From positions 1 through 32,217 of the forward strand of contig JAQVYB010000022.1 in assembly GCA_028708815.1 (NCBI GenBank): DNA of 32,217 nucleotides. The letters are read 5' to 3'. The position numbers were made by a program, and so were the translations under genes. Under the pieces are notes generated by a model. That model saw nothing but the letters and a program-made list of their open reading frames with translations, did no database searches and had not been told where the DNA came from. The stretch is from Kiritimatiellia bacterium (lineage in GTDB: Bacteria; Verrucomicrobiota; Kiritimatiellia; RZYC01). How positions within the stretch are numbered: position 1 is the stretch's first letter; each line of letters opens with the position of its first letter. Positions 15,125-23,266 of the stretch are shown here, piece after piece.

Positions 15125-17098
15125 TTATTGAAGGGAAAGAGAGCGAAATGTCAGGGTGGCCGGCGGTTGGTTGGGGGGGAAGAAGAGCTGCAGGGATTCG
15201 ACGGCCTGCATATCCACGATTTTGTTTCCCCGCTGATTGCCGTATCCGGTGTTAAGGCCCATTTCTTTCAGGGGGAGGGTGTAGGGGCCTTCGCCGGGCT
15301 GGATTTCACGGCCGACACCGGTGTAGCCTTCTCCGTCGGCGCCGCCGTATCCGCTGAAGGTCTGGCTGCTTACGGGGCCGCAGCCGGATTCGCTGAGGCT
15401 GGGGCCGACGAGGATGGGGGAGGTGCATTGCAGGTCGACCACGAAGCGGTCGGCGCCAAGCAGCGAAACGGAAGCGTCCGGATTTTTCGGCAGGGCGTCA
15501 CGCGGGAAAAAGGTGATGCCGCAGCCCCATCCGGCGGGATGAATATGCAGGGTGAGGGTGCCGTCGTCGTTTTTTTGTGCGTCGATTTTTCCACCGGCGT
15601 CGGCATCGCCCCAGGTGATGAAGCGCGTGGAAGCGTCGGTAAAGAGGATGGGTTGTGCGAGCGGCTCGTTGGCGCCGCGCAGGGTGGTTTCGCGGAAGTC
15701 GGCGAGTATGTTTGGGTCAACGGGTTGAGGCGTGACTTTGGATTGAGCGTGTATTTCACCGGCGCGTCCATTGATATCGGTGATAACGGAGAGGAGTTCG
15801 TCGTAGGGCTGGTCATAAATATCGAGCAGGCCGTAGTTGGAGTCTTCGCCGTCGAAGCGTCCGGCGGGTGGTTGGTCAAAGAGTTGGAACCAGTGGTAGC
15901 CGAGGATAAACGGCTGTTCGAGGACCTGGGTGGCATAACGGCTGAAGGCATCGGCTCGGTTTTGCTGGGTCGCGACAGTCACATCCGCGCCATGCGTATT
16001 GGGGCACCCGGAGTTGTTTTCCTCGGCGCGCCAGGAGAATTCGGTGATGAGGATGGGCTTGCCGGTCAGGGCGGCCACGGCCCTAAGCAGGGGCAGGTCG
16101 GGTTCGCCGGATTTGCTGTAGGAGTTGATGCTGATGACATCGGCATATTTTCCGCAGGCGGCCATGACCGATTCCTGAGCCCGCCCGGCAAAACGCACGC
16201 CGAGGAAGAGGTGATTGGGGTCGTAGCGTCGGATGGTTTCGGCGCAGAGCTGGAAGTAGCGCTCCGCGACAAGGCCGGCCCAGGCGGCCACGGCCTTGGC
16301 ACTGGTGCGCGCGCCGGAGAGGATGTATTGACGCCCCTGCAGATCTTCGAAGGATTCGGCGCCGGTTTTCCATTCTGCATTGAAGGCCGCAAAATCGTTG
16401 TTGTAATAGTCGCGGAAGAATTTCATCAGGCGCTGTTTTCCGGGTGATTGCGTGGGCAGAAGCATGTAGGAGGTAATGAGGGAAACGCGAGGGGAGGTGG
16501 GCCAGCCGCGTTCGCCGTACCAGGGGAGTTCGTTGTTGGCAAAGTAGCCGATCAGATATTCGTTGGTGGCGTGTGGGGCCACGGTTTTGCGCGCTTCGCG
16601 ATCGACCGCCTCTTCGTAGTCCGGGGAAAATACGTCGGTAAGGCGTCCATCGTTTTTTCCCCAGGGCCCGAGCCAGAGTACGCGGGTGTGCAGCATGGGC
16701 GTTTTTTCATAGAGCACCTCTTCGCTCCATCCGGCCACGGTGTTGAAATTCCAGCTTTTCAGGCGTTCTGCGGCCGTCTGGGCCCAGGCATCGAGATTAT
16801 TCTGATGTTTCGGAAGGGCATTGTAGCGGCGTCCGTCGGACGGTTTCGAACCATCGGCGGGCAGGACGCAGTTGACGCCCAATGAGAGGAATCGTTCATC
16901 GCCCCGTGCGAACCAGGTTTTTCCATTCTCCTGGACCGTTCGTACAAAAGCCGGGTTTTTCATTGCAGGCGCCTCCTTTTCCGAGAGGGGTTCGATGGGG
17001 CTTGATCTGTTGAGGTTGCAGGCGGATGGGAAAAGACCCGTCATGGATGAAAGGATCATAAAGACAATAACCAATGTTTCTTTGATCCTTTTTTTCAT
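15125..17098 (-). CDS. Lipoprotein-like glycoside hydrolase, clan GH-A type (agarase-like)
   Basis: Predicted secreted glycoside hydrolase of about 657 residues with a TIM-barrel. The likely acid/base is E190 in [11 protein letters not shown] and the likely nucleophile E353 in [10 protein letters not shown], the strand-4 and strand-7 pattern of clan GH-A; the 'GYFxxNExxW' stretch resembles GH50-type beta-agarases. The N-terminus has a hydrophobic signal ([19 protein letters not shown]) with C27 as a possible lipidation site, although PSAC is not a perfect lipobox. The last 170 residues form a beta-rich module ([20 protein letters not shown] onward), perhaps carbohydrate-binding. The ATG at 17098 was chosen because it opens the signal peptide; an in-frame upstream ATG at 17137 is less likely. 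The substrate, possibly a marine or mucin-like glycan, is inference. Confidence 0.75.
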   Translation of the reverse strand: MKKRIKETLVIVFMILSSMTGLFPSACNLNRSSPIEPLSEKEAPAMKNPAFVRTVQENGKTWFARGDERFLSLGVNCVLPADGSKPSDGRRYNALPKHQNNLDAWAQTAAERLKSWNFNTVAGWSEEVLYEKTPMLHTRVLWLGPWGKNDGRLTDVFSPDYEEAVDREARKTVAPHATNEYLIGYFANNELPWYGERGWPTSPRVSLITSYMLLPTQSPGKQRLMKFFRDYYNNDFAAFNAEWKTGAESFEDLQGRQYILSGARTSAKAVAAWAGLVAERYFQLCAETIRRYDPNHLFLGVRFAGRAQESVMAACGKYADVISINSYSKSGEPDLPLLRAVAALTGKPILITEFSWRAEENNSGCPNTHGADVTVATQQNRADAFSRYATQVLEQPFILGYHWFQLFDQPPAGRFDGEDSNYGLLDIYDQPYDELLSVITDINGRAGEIHAQSKVTPQPVDPNILADFRETTLRGANEPLAQPILFTDASTRFITWGDADAGGKIDAQKNDDGTLTLHIHPAGWGCGITFFPRDALPKNPDASVSLLGADRFVVDLQCTSPILVGPSLSESGCGPVSSQTFSGYGGADGEGYTGVGREIQPGEGPYTLPLKEMGLNTGYGNQRGNKIVDMQAVESLQLFFPPNQPPATLTFRSLSLQ

Positions 17099-17209
17099 GC
17101 GAAACCTGCCTTGTTTTGTAAATGAATAGTAATTCATTCGCAGAATAGAAAGATTTGTACGGCCTGTCCATCCCGCAGATGGTACGTGTGCGGGAAAAGC
17201 TGTAGAGAG

Positions 17210-17240
17210 GGCTTGCCAAGCCGACCCGAATCATTATGCT
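17210..17240 (+). promoter_or_regulatory. Predicted purD promoter
   Basis: TTGCCA (17213-17218), a 16-bp spacer and TATGCT (17235-17240) lie 45 bp before the purD start. A small inverted repeat, GGCTT-GCC-AAGCC (17210-17222), overlaps the -35 box and could be a binding site. No purine riboswitch fold was recognised. Confidence 0.5.
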
Positions 17241-17285
17241 CACCCCGGAAGTGCAACCCTGAAATAAAGATGAAGTGGAGAGTTC

Positions 17286-18572
17286 ATGAAGATACTGGTT
17301 GTTGGTAATGGTGGGCGGGAACACGCCCTGGCGTGGAAAATGGCGCAGGATCCCGCCAATCACATGATATTTTGTGCACCCGGCAATGCCGGAACCGCTC
17401 AGTGCGCCACCAACATACCCATTCGCGCGGATGATCTGGAGGGGCTTCGTGAATGGGCCGTAACCGAGGGTCCCGACCTGACCGTGATTGGTCCTGAAGC
17501 GCCGCTGTGTGGCGGTTTAACCGATCTGCTCGAAGCGGAGGGTCTGCGCGTCTTCGGCCCCTCGAAGGCCGCCGCCCAACTCGAAGGGTCCAAGATTTTT
17601 GCAAAGGAAATCATGCTGGCGGCCGGCGTACCGACCGCGCGTGCCGAATTTTTCACGGAGCTGGATCAGGCGTTGGCCTACGTGGAGCGGCAGGGCGTGC
17701 CGCTGGTGATCAAGGCCGATGGACTGGCCGCGGGCAAGGGCGTGGCCGTTTGTTCGACGCTCGAGGAGGCACGCGAGGCGGTTCAATCCATGTTGGGCCG
17801 AGGCGCGTTCGGTGAAGCGGGTCGGCGTATTCTGATTGAGGAGTGCCTGCAGGGCGAGGAGGTTTCCATTCTCGCGTTCGTGGATGGCGAGCACATTGTG
17901 ACGCTGGCTTCCTCTCAGGATCACAAGCGGGCCTATGATGGCGACAAGGGGCCGAACACCGGAGGCATGGGCGCCTATTCGCCGGCCATGATTGTACGGG
18001 AGGAGCTGTGGCCGCTTATCCGAAAAAATGTATTTGAAAAAACCATTACCGAACTCAAGCGTCGAGGCATCGTCTATCGGGGGGTACTTTATGCGGGTTT
18101 GATGATGACGGCGGATGGTCCCCGGGTGCTTGAATTCAACTGTCGCTTCGGTGATCCGGAAACGCAAGTGATCATTCCCCGGCTTGCCTCTGAACTCGTG
18201 CCCGCCTTCGAGGCCTGTATCGACGGCACTCTGAACAACGATCTGGTGCACTGGCACCCGGAAACCGCCGTATGCGTGGTGATTGCTTCGGGAGGCTATC
18301 CCGGCGACTATATCTCGGGCTATCCCATCCAGGGGCTCGATGATGTCGCGGAGATGCGTGACGTGGTCGTTTTCCATGCCGGTACGGCAGAGAGGGACGG
18401 GCCGGTGGTTACGGCCGGCGGGCGTGTGCTGGGGGTCACCGCCATGGGGGCGGACCTCGAGACCGCAATTTCCGAAGCCTATCGCGCCGTAACCGGTATC
18501 GAATTCACCGACGCTTTTCATCGGGAAGACATCGCCTGGCGCGAACTGGAACGACGTCAAGAGGACCAATAG
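17286..18572 (+). CDS. purD: Phosphoribosylamine--glycine ligase (GAR synthetase)
   Basis: Catalyses ATP-dependent joining of 5-phosphoribosylamine and glycine to give glycinamide ribonucleotide, the second step of de novo purine synthesis, in the cytoplasm. The 428-residue protein is the normal bacterial single-function length. It starts MKILVVGNGGREHALAWK (N-domain), then has the ATP-grasp elements VIKADGLAAGKGVAV and ILIEECLQGEEVS, the substrate segment HKRAYDGDKGPNTGGMGAYS, and the metal-binding EFNCRFGDPE. The ATG at 17286 follows GGAGAG at a good distance. It stands alone rather than in a pur operon. All motifs look intact, so it should be functional. Confidence 0.98.
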   Translation: MKILVVGNGGREHALAWKMAQDPANHMIFCAPGNAGTAQCATNIPIRADDLEGLREWAVTEGPDLTVIGPEAPLCGGLTDLLEAEGLRVFGPSKAAAQLEGSKIFAKEIMLAAGVPTARAEFFTELDQALAYVERQGVPLVIKADGLAAGKGVAVCSTLEEAREAVQSMLGRGAFGEAGRRILIEECLQGEEVSILAFVDGEHIVTLASSQDHKRAYDGDKGPNTGGMGAYSPAMIVREELWPLIRKNVFEKTITELKRRGIVYRGVLYAGLMMTADGPRVLEFNCRFGDPETQVIIPRLASELVPAFEACIDGTLNNDLVHWHPETAVCVVIASGGYPGDYISGYPIQGLDDVAEMRDVVVFHAGTAERDGPVVTAGGRVLGVTAMGADLETAISEAYRAVTGIEFTDAFHREDIAWRELERRQEDQ

Positions 18573-18644
18573 CTGCTGGCCTCCTTTTTAATAATCGCGA
18601 ATGAGCGGTGGTGTTTTGGCGATGGGAAAAGGGTAAAATCCGGT

Positions 18645-18723
18645 TTTCCAATGGTTGGAAAAAACATAAAGAAAGTTTCCAATGATTGGAAAAAACACAA
18701 AAAAAGTTTCCAATGGTTGGAAA
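18645..18723. repeat. Three 17-bp palindromes with exact 31-bp period
   Basis: TTTCCAATGGTTGGAAA (18645-18661), TTTCCAATGATTGGAAA (18676-18692) and TTTCCAATGGTTGGAAA (18707-18723) are separated by two A-rich 14-bp spacers (AAACATAAAGAAAG and AAACACAAAAAAAG). The middle copy is a perfect inverted repeat with one central base; the outer ones have 7-bp arms around TGG. The array lies between purD and the GT-C gene, 21 bp before that gene's likely start. It may be an operator array or a dispersed genomic repeat. Confidence 0.9.
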
Positions 18724-18744
18724 AACGCGAAATGGGACGATGAT

Positions 18745-20346
18745 ATGCGGTTTCGTTGGTTAATCATTCTGTTGAGCGTTGCGGCGACTCTTTCCTATGT
18801 GGTTCCGGCCCACTTGTGCCCGCTGAATTATCCGGCGGATGATGCCTATTTTTATCTTCAGGTGGCTTCGCAGGCCTATGAAGGATATGGTTCCACCTTT
18901 AATCAGATCACGCCGACGAATGGGTATCATCCGCTTTGGATGCTGTGCTGCACGGGTTTGTTCTATCTGATGCGCGGGGATAAAATTCTCGCGCTGCATG
19001 CGGCGATAGGATTGCAGCAGGCGATGGGCCTGGCGACGGTGCTGATTTTTCTGCATCTGGGGAAGCGGCTTTCCATTCGTCGTGCCTTTCTTGCGCTGCC
19101 CGTTCTTTTTTTGTTTTATTCCACCCGCCTCTATGCCTCCGAGGCCTATGTGAACGGCTTCTTTCTGCTGCTGATGCTGTGGGCGGGCGTGGCTGTGGCG
19201 GAACGGGTGTTGGCCGGTGAGCGGGTGCCGCTGCTGCGGGTGCTTGGCGTTGGGGTACTCGGCGGTTTGGCGATGTTGGCGCGGCTGGATAACGTGTTCG
19301 TGACGGGGTGCTTCATGCTGTGCACAGCGGGCCTGCTTTGCGGGGGATGTCCGTTTCAGCTTTTTTCGCGGGGTGTGGCTGCGCGCATTGTGTTGCTGGG
19401 CGGGGGGTGTTTGGTGGTGTTTGTGCCGTATCTGCTTTTCAACCGGGCGGTGTTCGGGCACTGGATGCCGGTGAGCGGGGCGATTAAGAGTACGCTGCCG
19501 AATTTGGTGTTTAATCCGGATGGATTGAGTGGAATCGGAAAGGTGTGCGCGCTGACGGGGGTCGGCGGCCTGGCGGGGGCCTTGTTTTTGCGTATGGCGC
19601 CGATACGGCGTTATCTGTTGACGGTTCTTTCCGGGGGCGTGGTGCTGCACGCGGCGCAGATTGTGTTCACCACGAGTCATCATACGCAGTGGCCGTGGTA
19701 TTATGTGGCGGGCGTGATCAATCTGTGTTTTTGCGGGGTGATGTTGGCCGATTGGATCGCTGATATCCGGGGCTTCCGCTCGATCCTTTCCGTGCGTTTC
19801 CTGCTGCCCCTCACCTTGATGCTGGTGACGGTGGTGAATGGGTATGCGGCACTGCGCTACCGCAGTTCCGCGCCGACCATTCGCGAGAGTTTTGAGTTGG
19901 AGCGCCTGGAGGAGGGCATCGATTTACGTTGGCAGCAGCGGGTGGCGGTCTGGCTGAGCGAGACGCTGCCGCCGGAGTCGGGCGTGGCGGTGTATGACTG
20001 GCCGGGCATGTTTGCCTACACCTCGGACCTGCGCATCCTGCCGATCGATGGGCTGATCAATGATTACCGATACAATGATGAGGTACTGGCGGAAGGAATC
20101 GACGCCTTTCTGAAGCATCGGCGTGTGACGTACTGGCTGGGACCATGTGACCCGCTGGAGTTCGAGCGGCAGGCGTGGTATTCGGTGCGGGAAATTCCGG
20201 GGGGGGTGGAGATCGAGGTGATGGCCCCGCTCTACCGGAAAAGCGCCGGAGCATTCCAGGTGCGGGATGCCGATCGGGTGGCCCGCCTGCGCGAGGTGAT
20301 TCATCATCCCGACCTGCCGAACCTGGCCCTGTGGCGCATCCGGTGA
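18745..20346 (+). CDS. GT-C type membrane glycosyltransferase (GT39-like)
   Basis: Predicted polytopic inner-membrane protein of 533 residues, probably a GT-C fold glycosyltransferase using a polyprenyl-phosphate sugar on the periplasmic side. The first loop after TM1 has the acidic motif NYPADDAYFYLQVASQAYEG (D32-D33), followed by ITPTNGYHPLWML; this DD-AYxY...GYHPLW pattern is characteristic of the class. About ten hydrophobic segments follow up to roughly residue 390, then a soluble periplasmic C-terminal domain (VAVYDWPGMFAYTSDLRILP, DGLINDYRYND). The ATG at 18745 was chosen since TM1 follows immediately; an earlier in-frame ATG at 18682 lies inside the palindrome array. It converges with a second GT-C gene 31 bp away. 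Acceptor and sugar are unknown. Confidence 0.8.
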   Translation: MRFRWLIILLSVAATLSYVVPAHLCPLNYPADDAYFYLQVASQAYEGYGSTFNQITPTNGYHPLWMLCCTGLFYLMRGDKILALHAAIGLQQAMGLATVLIFLHLGKRLSIRRAFLALPVLFLFYSTRLYASEAYVNGFFLLLMLWAGVAVAERVLAGERVPLLRVLGVGVLGGLAMLARLDNVFVTGCFMLCTAGLLCGGCPFQLFSRGVAARIVLLGGGCLVVFVPYLLFNRAVFGHWMPVSGAIKSTLPNLVFNPDGLSGIGKVCALTGVGGLAGALFLRMAPIRRYLLTVLSGGVVLHAAQIVFTTSHHTQWPWYYVAGVINLCFCGVMLADWIADIRGFRSILSVRFLLPLTLMLVTVVNGYAALRYRSSAPTIRESFELERLEEGIDLRWQQRVAVWLSETLPPESGVAVYDWPGMFAYTSDLRILPIDGLINDYRYNDEVLAEGIDAFLKHRRVTYWLGPCDPLEFERQAWYSVREIPGGVEIEVMAPLYRKSAGAFQVRDADRVARLREVIHHPDLPNLALWRIR

Positions 20347-20377
20347 GAGAACGGCTTGCGGAACGCCCGCGCTCCAC

Positions 20378-21943
20378 TTATTGGTGCAACCCTTCAGAGG
20401 AGGCGGGGATCAGATCGGAAAGGTCCACCTCAAGGCCTTTGCGGATATACACGGATTTCGGGCGGACGCGGCGTCCGGTGACCGGCCAGAATACCTCGTC
20501 GTTGTCAAACACGTCGCCCCGGTATTCATAGGATTCGAGGAGCGTTTTGGTGTGCCAGGGGAAGTCGAGGATGATGGCGTCGAAGCGTCCGCTCCGGATG
20601 GTCTGGTTGAGTTGGTTGGTGACACCGGCGATGAGCTGCGTGCGGCTGCCGCGCTCGATGTCGTAGTAGGCGACGTGCTGGGCGTGGGCGGGTTTTCCGG
20701 CAAGGGGGGCGAGGTATCCGTGCGCGGGGATGAGGACGTCGCCGGGGAAACGTTGAATCAGGCGGAGCAGGTGGTCGCCTGCGGCGCGGTCGTCCGTCGT
20801 GGGAAGCTGGACGGTGGGGTCATAGAAGAGCGTGAACAACTGGGCCAGGCAGGCGAGCAGAATCACGGCGGGGAGCAGGGGCTTTTCGCACGGAGCGGCA
20901 GCGGAAGGGGATGCGCTTCTGGTGCTCGCGGCATCCATCAACCACTTGACGGCCAGACCGAAGAAAAGAGAAATGCCGACGTGGGCGGGGAGTACGGTGT
21001 TGGCAAAGGAACCGGCCCGGATACGCACCAGCCAGGCGGCGGCGATGAGTCCGCCTGCCGTGAAGAAGAGGAACCAGAAGTCGTTCCATCGGCGTGCACG
21101 CAGCAGGAGCGCGGCATAGATTCCGCCGAACAGAATGGCGATAAAGAGCGGATGGAACATATCCATAAGCCAGAAGGAAATCACGCGAAAGAATACAAGG
21201 TGGTGACCACTCGGCAGTTCAAAGATGTAGAATGAATACCATCCATCGGTTAGGCGGGAGAAAAGGATGGTGCTGAGTGGAATGACCAGCGCAAGGACCA
21301 GAGGGAAGAAAATGCGCCGCCAACCTTTGAGGCAGAAAAGGGCGTAGCAGCTCATGGGAAGGGCCACGAAAAGAGCGGTTTGTTTGCAGAAGAATGCAAG
21401 GCAGAAAGAGAGTCCCGCAAGCAGTGGGTACAACGCACGGCGGTGTCCGCCGCGCAGCAGCAGGATGCCCGCGAGGATGAAAAAGAAGCACCAGGTGTCG
21501 GCTCGCGCGACGGCGTACCACGCGCCGCCCGCCCGATACAGTGCGGCGAAGAGACCGCAGGAGAGGAGCCCGTAAAAGGGTGAGCGGGTTTCGCGCCATC
21601 CGAAAAGAAACAGGAGTCCCAGGCAACCCAGTGTGCCGAGAAAGGCGGTCAGGCGCAGAGACGGAAGTCCGGGACCGGCCAGGCGGGACATCCAGGCAGA
21701 GAAATGAAAATAGAGCGGGGTATAGGTGTAGGGGGTGAAATCCAGGCTGGGCTCGGTGTAGAGTGGTTGCCCGTTGACCACGCGCGCCACGGAGTCGGCC
21801 ATGCCGCCTTCCATCCATTCCAGTTCATAAGGATAGCGGATTTGCTGAACGGCAATGGCCAGAAATGCGGCGATGTAAATCAGGCATCCGGCGCCCACCA
21901 CTCGCTTCAACCACTTCACTGCATCCATATTTGCTGCGTTCAT
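20378..21943 (-). CDS. GT-C type membrane glycosyltransferase (GT39/PMT-like)
   Basis: Predicted polytopic inner-membrane glycosyltransferase of 521 residues. TM1 is at about 13-32, followed by a periplasmic loop with acidic YELEWMEGGMADSV (E42, E45) and TPYTYTPLYFHFSAW, the arrangement in GT39-like GT-C enzymes where an acidic residue after TM1 binds the lipid-linked donor. Some ten further hydrophobic segments reach about residue 380, and the C-terminal 140 residues are soluble (TDDRAAGDHLLRLIQRFPGD; DAIILDFPW). The ATG at 21943 is preceded by GAGG and begins just before TM1; the frame stays open back to 22090 but those residues look non-coding. It is convergent with the other GT-C gene with no recognisable terminator in the 31-bp gap. 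Confidence 0.8.
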   Translation of the reverse strand: MNAANMDAVKWLKRVVGAGCLIYIAAFLAIAVQQIRYPYELEWMEGGMADSVARVVNGQPLYTEPSLDFTPYTYTPLYFHFSAWMSRLAGPGLPSLRLTAFLGTLGCLGLLFLFGWRETRSPFYGLLSCGLFAALYRAGGAWYAVARADTWCFFFILAGILLLRGGHRRALYPLLAGLSFCLAFFCKQTALFVALPMSCYALFCLKGWRRIFFPLVLALVIPLSTILFSRLTDGWYSFYIFELPSGHHLVFFRVISFWLMDMFHPLFIAILFGGIYAALLLRARRWNDFWFLFFTAGGLIAAAWLVRIRAGSFANTVLPAHVGISLFFGLAVKWLMDAASTRSASPSAAAPCEKPLLPAVILLACLAQLFTLFYDPTVQLPTTDDRAAGDHLLRLIQRFPGDVLIPAHGYLAPLAGKPAHAQHVAYYDIERGSRTQLIAGVTNQLNQTIRSGRFDAIILDFPWHTKTLLESYEYRGDVFDNDEVFWPVTGRRVRPKSVYIRKGLEVDLSDLIPASSEGLHQ

Positions 21944-22052
21944 TGTGCCTCGCTCTGTTGGTGCACGCCCCTCCGCCCTGATTGGACGGATAGGCCCGGA
22001 TGCCCGTATGTTAAGGATGCGGGACGGGATAACAAGCCGGAAAACACAGGCG

Positions 22053-22081
22053 TTGACTTGATGAAAGGGGATGGGTATATC
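22053..22081 (+). promoter_or_regulatory. Predicted promoter of the FG-GAP-like gene
   Basis: TTGACT (22053-22058), a 17-bp spacer and TATATC (22076-22081) form a good housekeeping-type promoter 44 bp before the start at 22126. An AAGGGGA ribosome binding site lies about ten bases before the ATG. Confidence 0.62.
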
Positions 22082-22125
22082 TCTCTGCATATAAATTTCA
22101 GCCTAAGCAAGGGGATGGTCGTAAA

Positions 22126-23091
22126 ATGAAACGGACACAGATGGCACGATGCGGACTTCTTTTTCTTTTTTTCATGATGGCCGGGGTGATGGTTTCCTCC
22201 GTGTTTGCCGCGCCCGCCGAGTCGAAGTATGTGTATCGGGCGGGTGATTATGATGGAAACGGCTACGATGACCTCTGTGTGTATTATGCCGCTTCCGGCA
22301 CGTGGACGATCTGGTACAACAACAACGGCACGTTGACCGGTCAGGCGACCACTTCGTTCGGATGGAGCGGTGCAAGAGCCGTACCCGCGGATTACGATGG
22401 CGACGGCAAGACGGACCTCGCCGTCTATGCGCCCTCGAGCGGCACCTGGACGATCAACAGCAGCAAAACGAAAAAAACCTACAGTGTGAATTGGGGATGG
22501 AGCGAGGTGGTTCCCGTGCCTGCCGATTATGATGGCGACGGACGGGACGATATTGCGGTGTTTTACCCGGGCGATGGGTCCTGGTCGCTGCGCCTCTCTT
22601 CCGGAAAAACAAGGACGGTGAAGTACGGCTATTCGGCGGTGATTCCGGTTCCGGCAGATTACAATGGTGATGGGCGGGATGATATCGCGGTGTATATTCC
22701 GGATAGCGGCGCCTGGATGGCGGTGGATGTCCAGACCGGCAAGACGGTTCTGAATCAGAATTGGGGTTGGCCGGCGGCACGCCCCGCTCCGGCGGATTAT
22801 TCGGGCGACGGCAAGGCCGACCCGTGCGTGTATGCGGGTGGAACCTGGTATATCAGCTTCCGCAGCGGTGTGACGATGACCGCGCAATGGGGAGGCGGGT
22901 CGGTTAAACTCGTTCCCGGATTCTATCGGTCCTATTACGGAACGGCCTATCCGCACGCGCAGGTCGGGGTATACACAGCCTCCTCCGGCACCTGGGCGCT
23001 GAAGGAAGTGGTGATTGATTTTCTTGACCCGTGGTTCAAACAAGTCAACTTCGGTTGGAGTCAGGCCCTGCCGCCGCCATACCGACCGTAA
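22126..23091 (+). CDS. Secreted FG-GAP/VCBS-like repeat protein
   Basis: Predicted secreted protein of 321 residues made almost only of repeats. A signal peptide (LLFLFFMMAGVMVSSVFA) ends near residue 28. Five repeats of about 45 residues follow, each starting with a calcium-binding-type loop: AGDYDGNGYDDLCVY, PADYDGDGKTDLAVY, PADYDGDGRDDIAVF, PADYNGDGRDDIAVY and PADYSGDGKADPCVY, each followed by SGTWTI-like strands and a WGW turn. A sixth, degenerate repeat (QVGVYTASSGTWAL, then FGWSQALPPP) closes the protein. Such repeats build a beta-propeller seen in integrin-like and surface binding proteins; D-x-D-G-D-G loops bind calcium. There is no catalytic domain and no anchor or sorting tail, so a binding or structural role is likely. 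A good promoter lies upstream; no terminator was found. Confidence 0.85.
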   Translation: MKRTQMARCGLLFLFFMMAGVMVSSVFAAPAESKYVYRAGDYDGNGYDDLCVYYAASGTWTIWYNNNGTLTGQATTSFGWSGARAVPADYDGDGKTDLAVYAPSSGTWTINSSKTKKTYSVNWGWSEVVPVPADYDGDGRDDIAVFYPGDGSWSLRLSSGKTRTVKYGYSAVIPVPADYNGDGRDDIAVYIPDSGAWMAVDVQTGKTVLNQNWGWPAARPAPADYSGDGKADPCVYAGGTWYISFRSGVTMTAQWGGGSVKLVPGFYRSYYGTAYPHAQVGVYTASSGTWALKEVVIDFLDPWFKQVNFGWSQALPPPYRP

Positions 23092-23145
23092 GCCGTGACT
23101 TGCACATGAGTATGGAACATTCGATCAGGACGTGTTAACCGCGGG

Positions 23146-23221
23146 TGGCACCCCCAACCGGGTTCGAACCGGTGTTACCAGGATGAGAACCTGGCGTCCT
23201 AGGCCTCTAGACGATGGGGGC
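23146..23221 (-). tRNA. tRNA-Glu (anticodon CTC)
   Basis: Read on the minus strand, the 76-nt gene starts GCCCCCATCGTCTAGAGGCC and ends with encoded G73 and CCA. The acceptor stem is GCCCCCA with TGGGGGT (first pair G-T), the D-arm holds CTAGAGGCCTAG, and the anticodon stem CCAGG/CCTGG encloses the loop TTCTCAT with anticodon CTC, reading GAG. The T-arm is ACCGG-TTCGAAC-CCGGT. The GTCTAGAGGCC-AGGAC region matches glutamate tRNAs closely. Only this one tRNA is present in the window. Confidence 0.95.
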
Positions 23222-23238
23222 AACAAAGGATGTCGGGC

Positions 23239-23266
23239 ATAGTAACGGATTTTTTTTAAACGTCAA
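23239..23266 (-). promoter_or_regulatory. Predicted tRNA-Glu promoter
   Basis: On the minus strand, TTGACG (23266-23261), a 16-bp A-rich spacer and TACTAT (23244-23239) place transcription start about ten bases before the mature tRNA 5' end. The -35 box contains the TGA stop codon of the GH13 gene, so the promoter begins inside the preceding gene. Confidence 0.65.

Noticed and set aside
15065-16447. 460-codon open frame on the plus strand opposite the glycoside hydrolase
   Set aside because: It is Gly/Ala/Val-rich without motifs, while the minus-strand gene has a complete GH-A active site and signal sequence.
17138-17285. Purine riboswitch upstream of purD
   Set aside because: The short leader lacks the three-way junction pattern; only a promoter and a small inverted repeat overlapping its -35 box are seen.
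18645-18723. 31-bp-period array as a CRISPR
   Set aside because: Only three units; the 'spacers' are 14 bp and nearly identical, the repeats are 17-bp palindromes, and no cas gene is present.
21940-23043. Long minus-strand frame opposite the FG-GAP-like gene
   Set aside because: It is the antisense of a regular repeat gene; the apparent repeats in it only mirror the real DGDG repeats.
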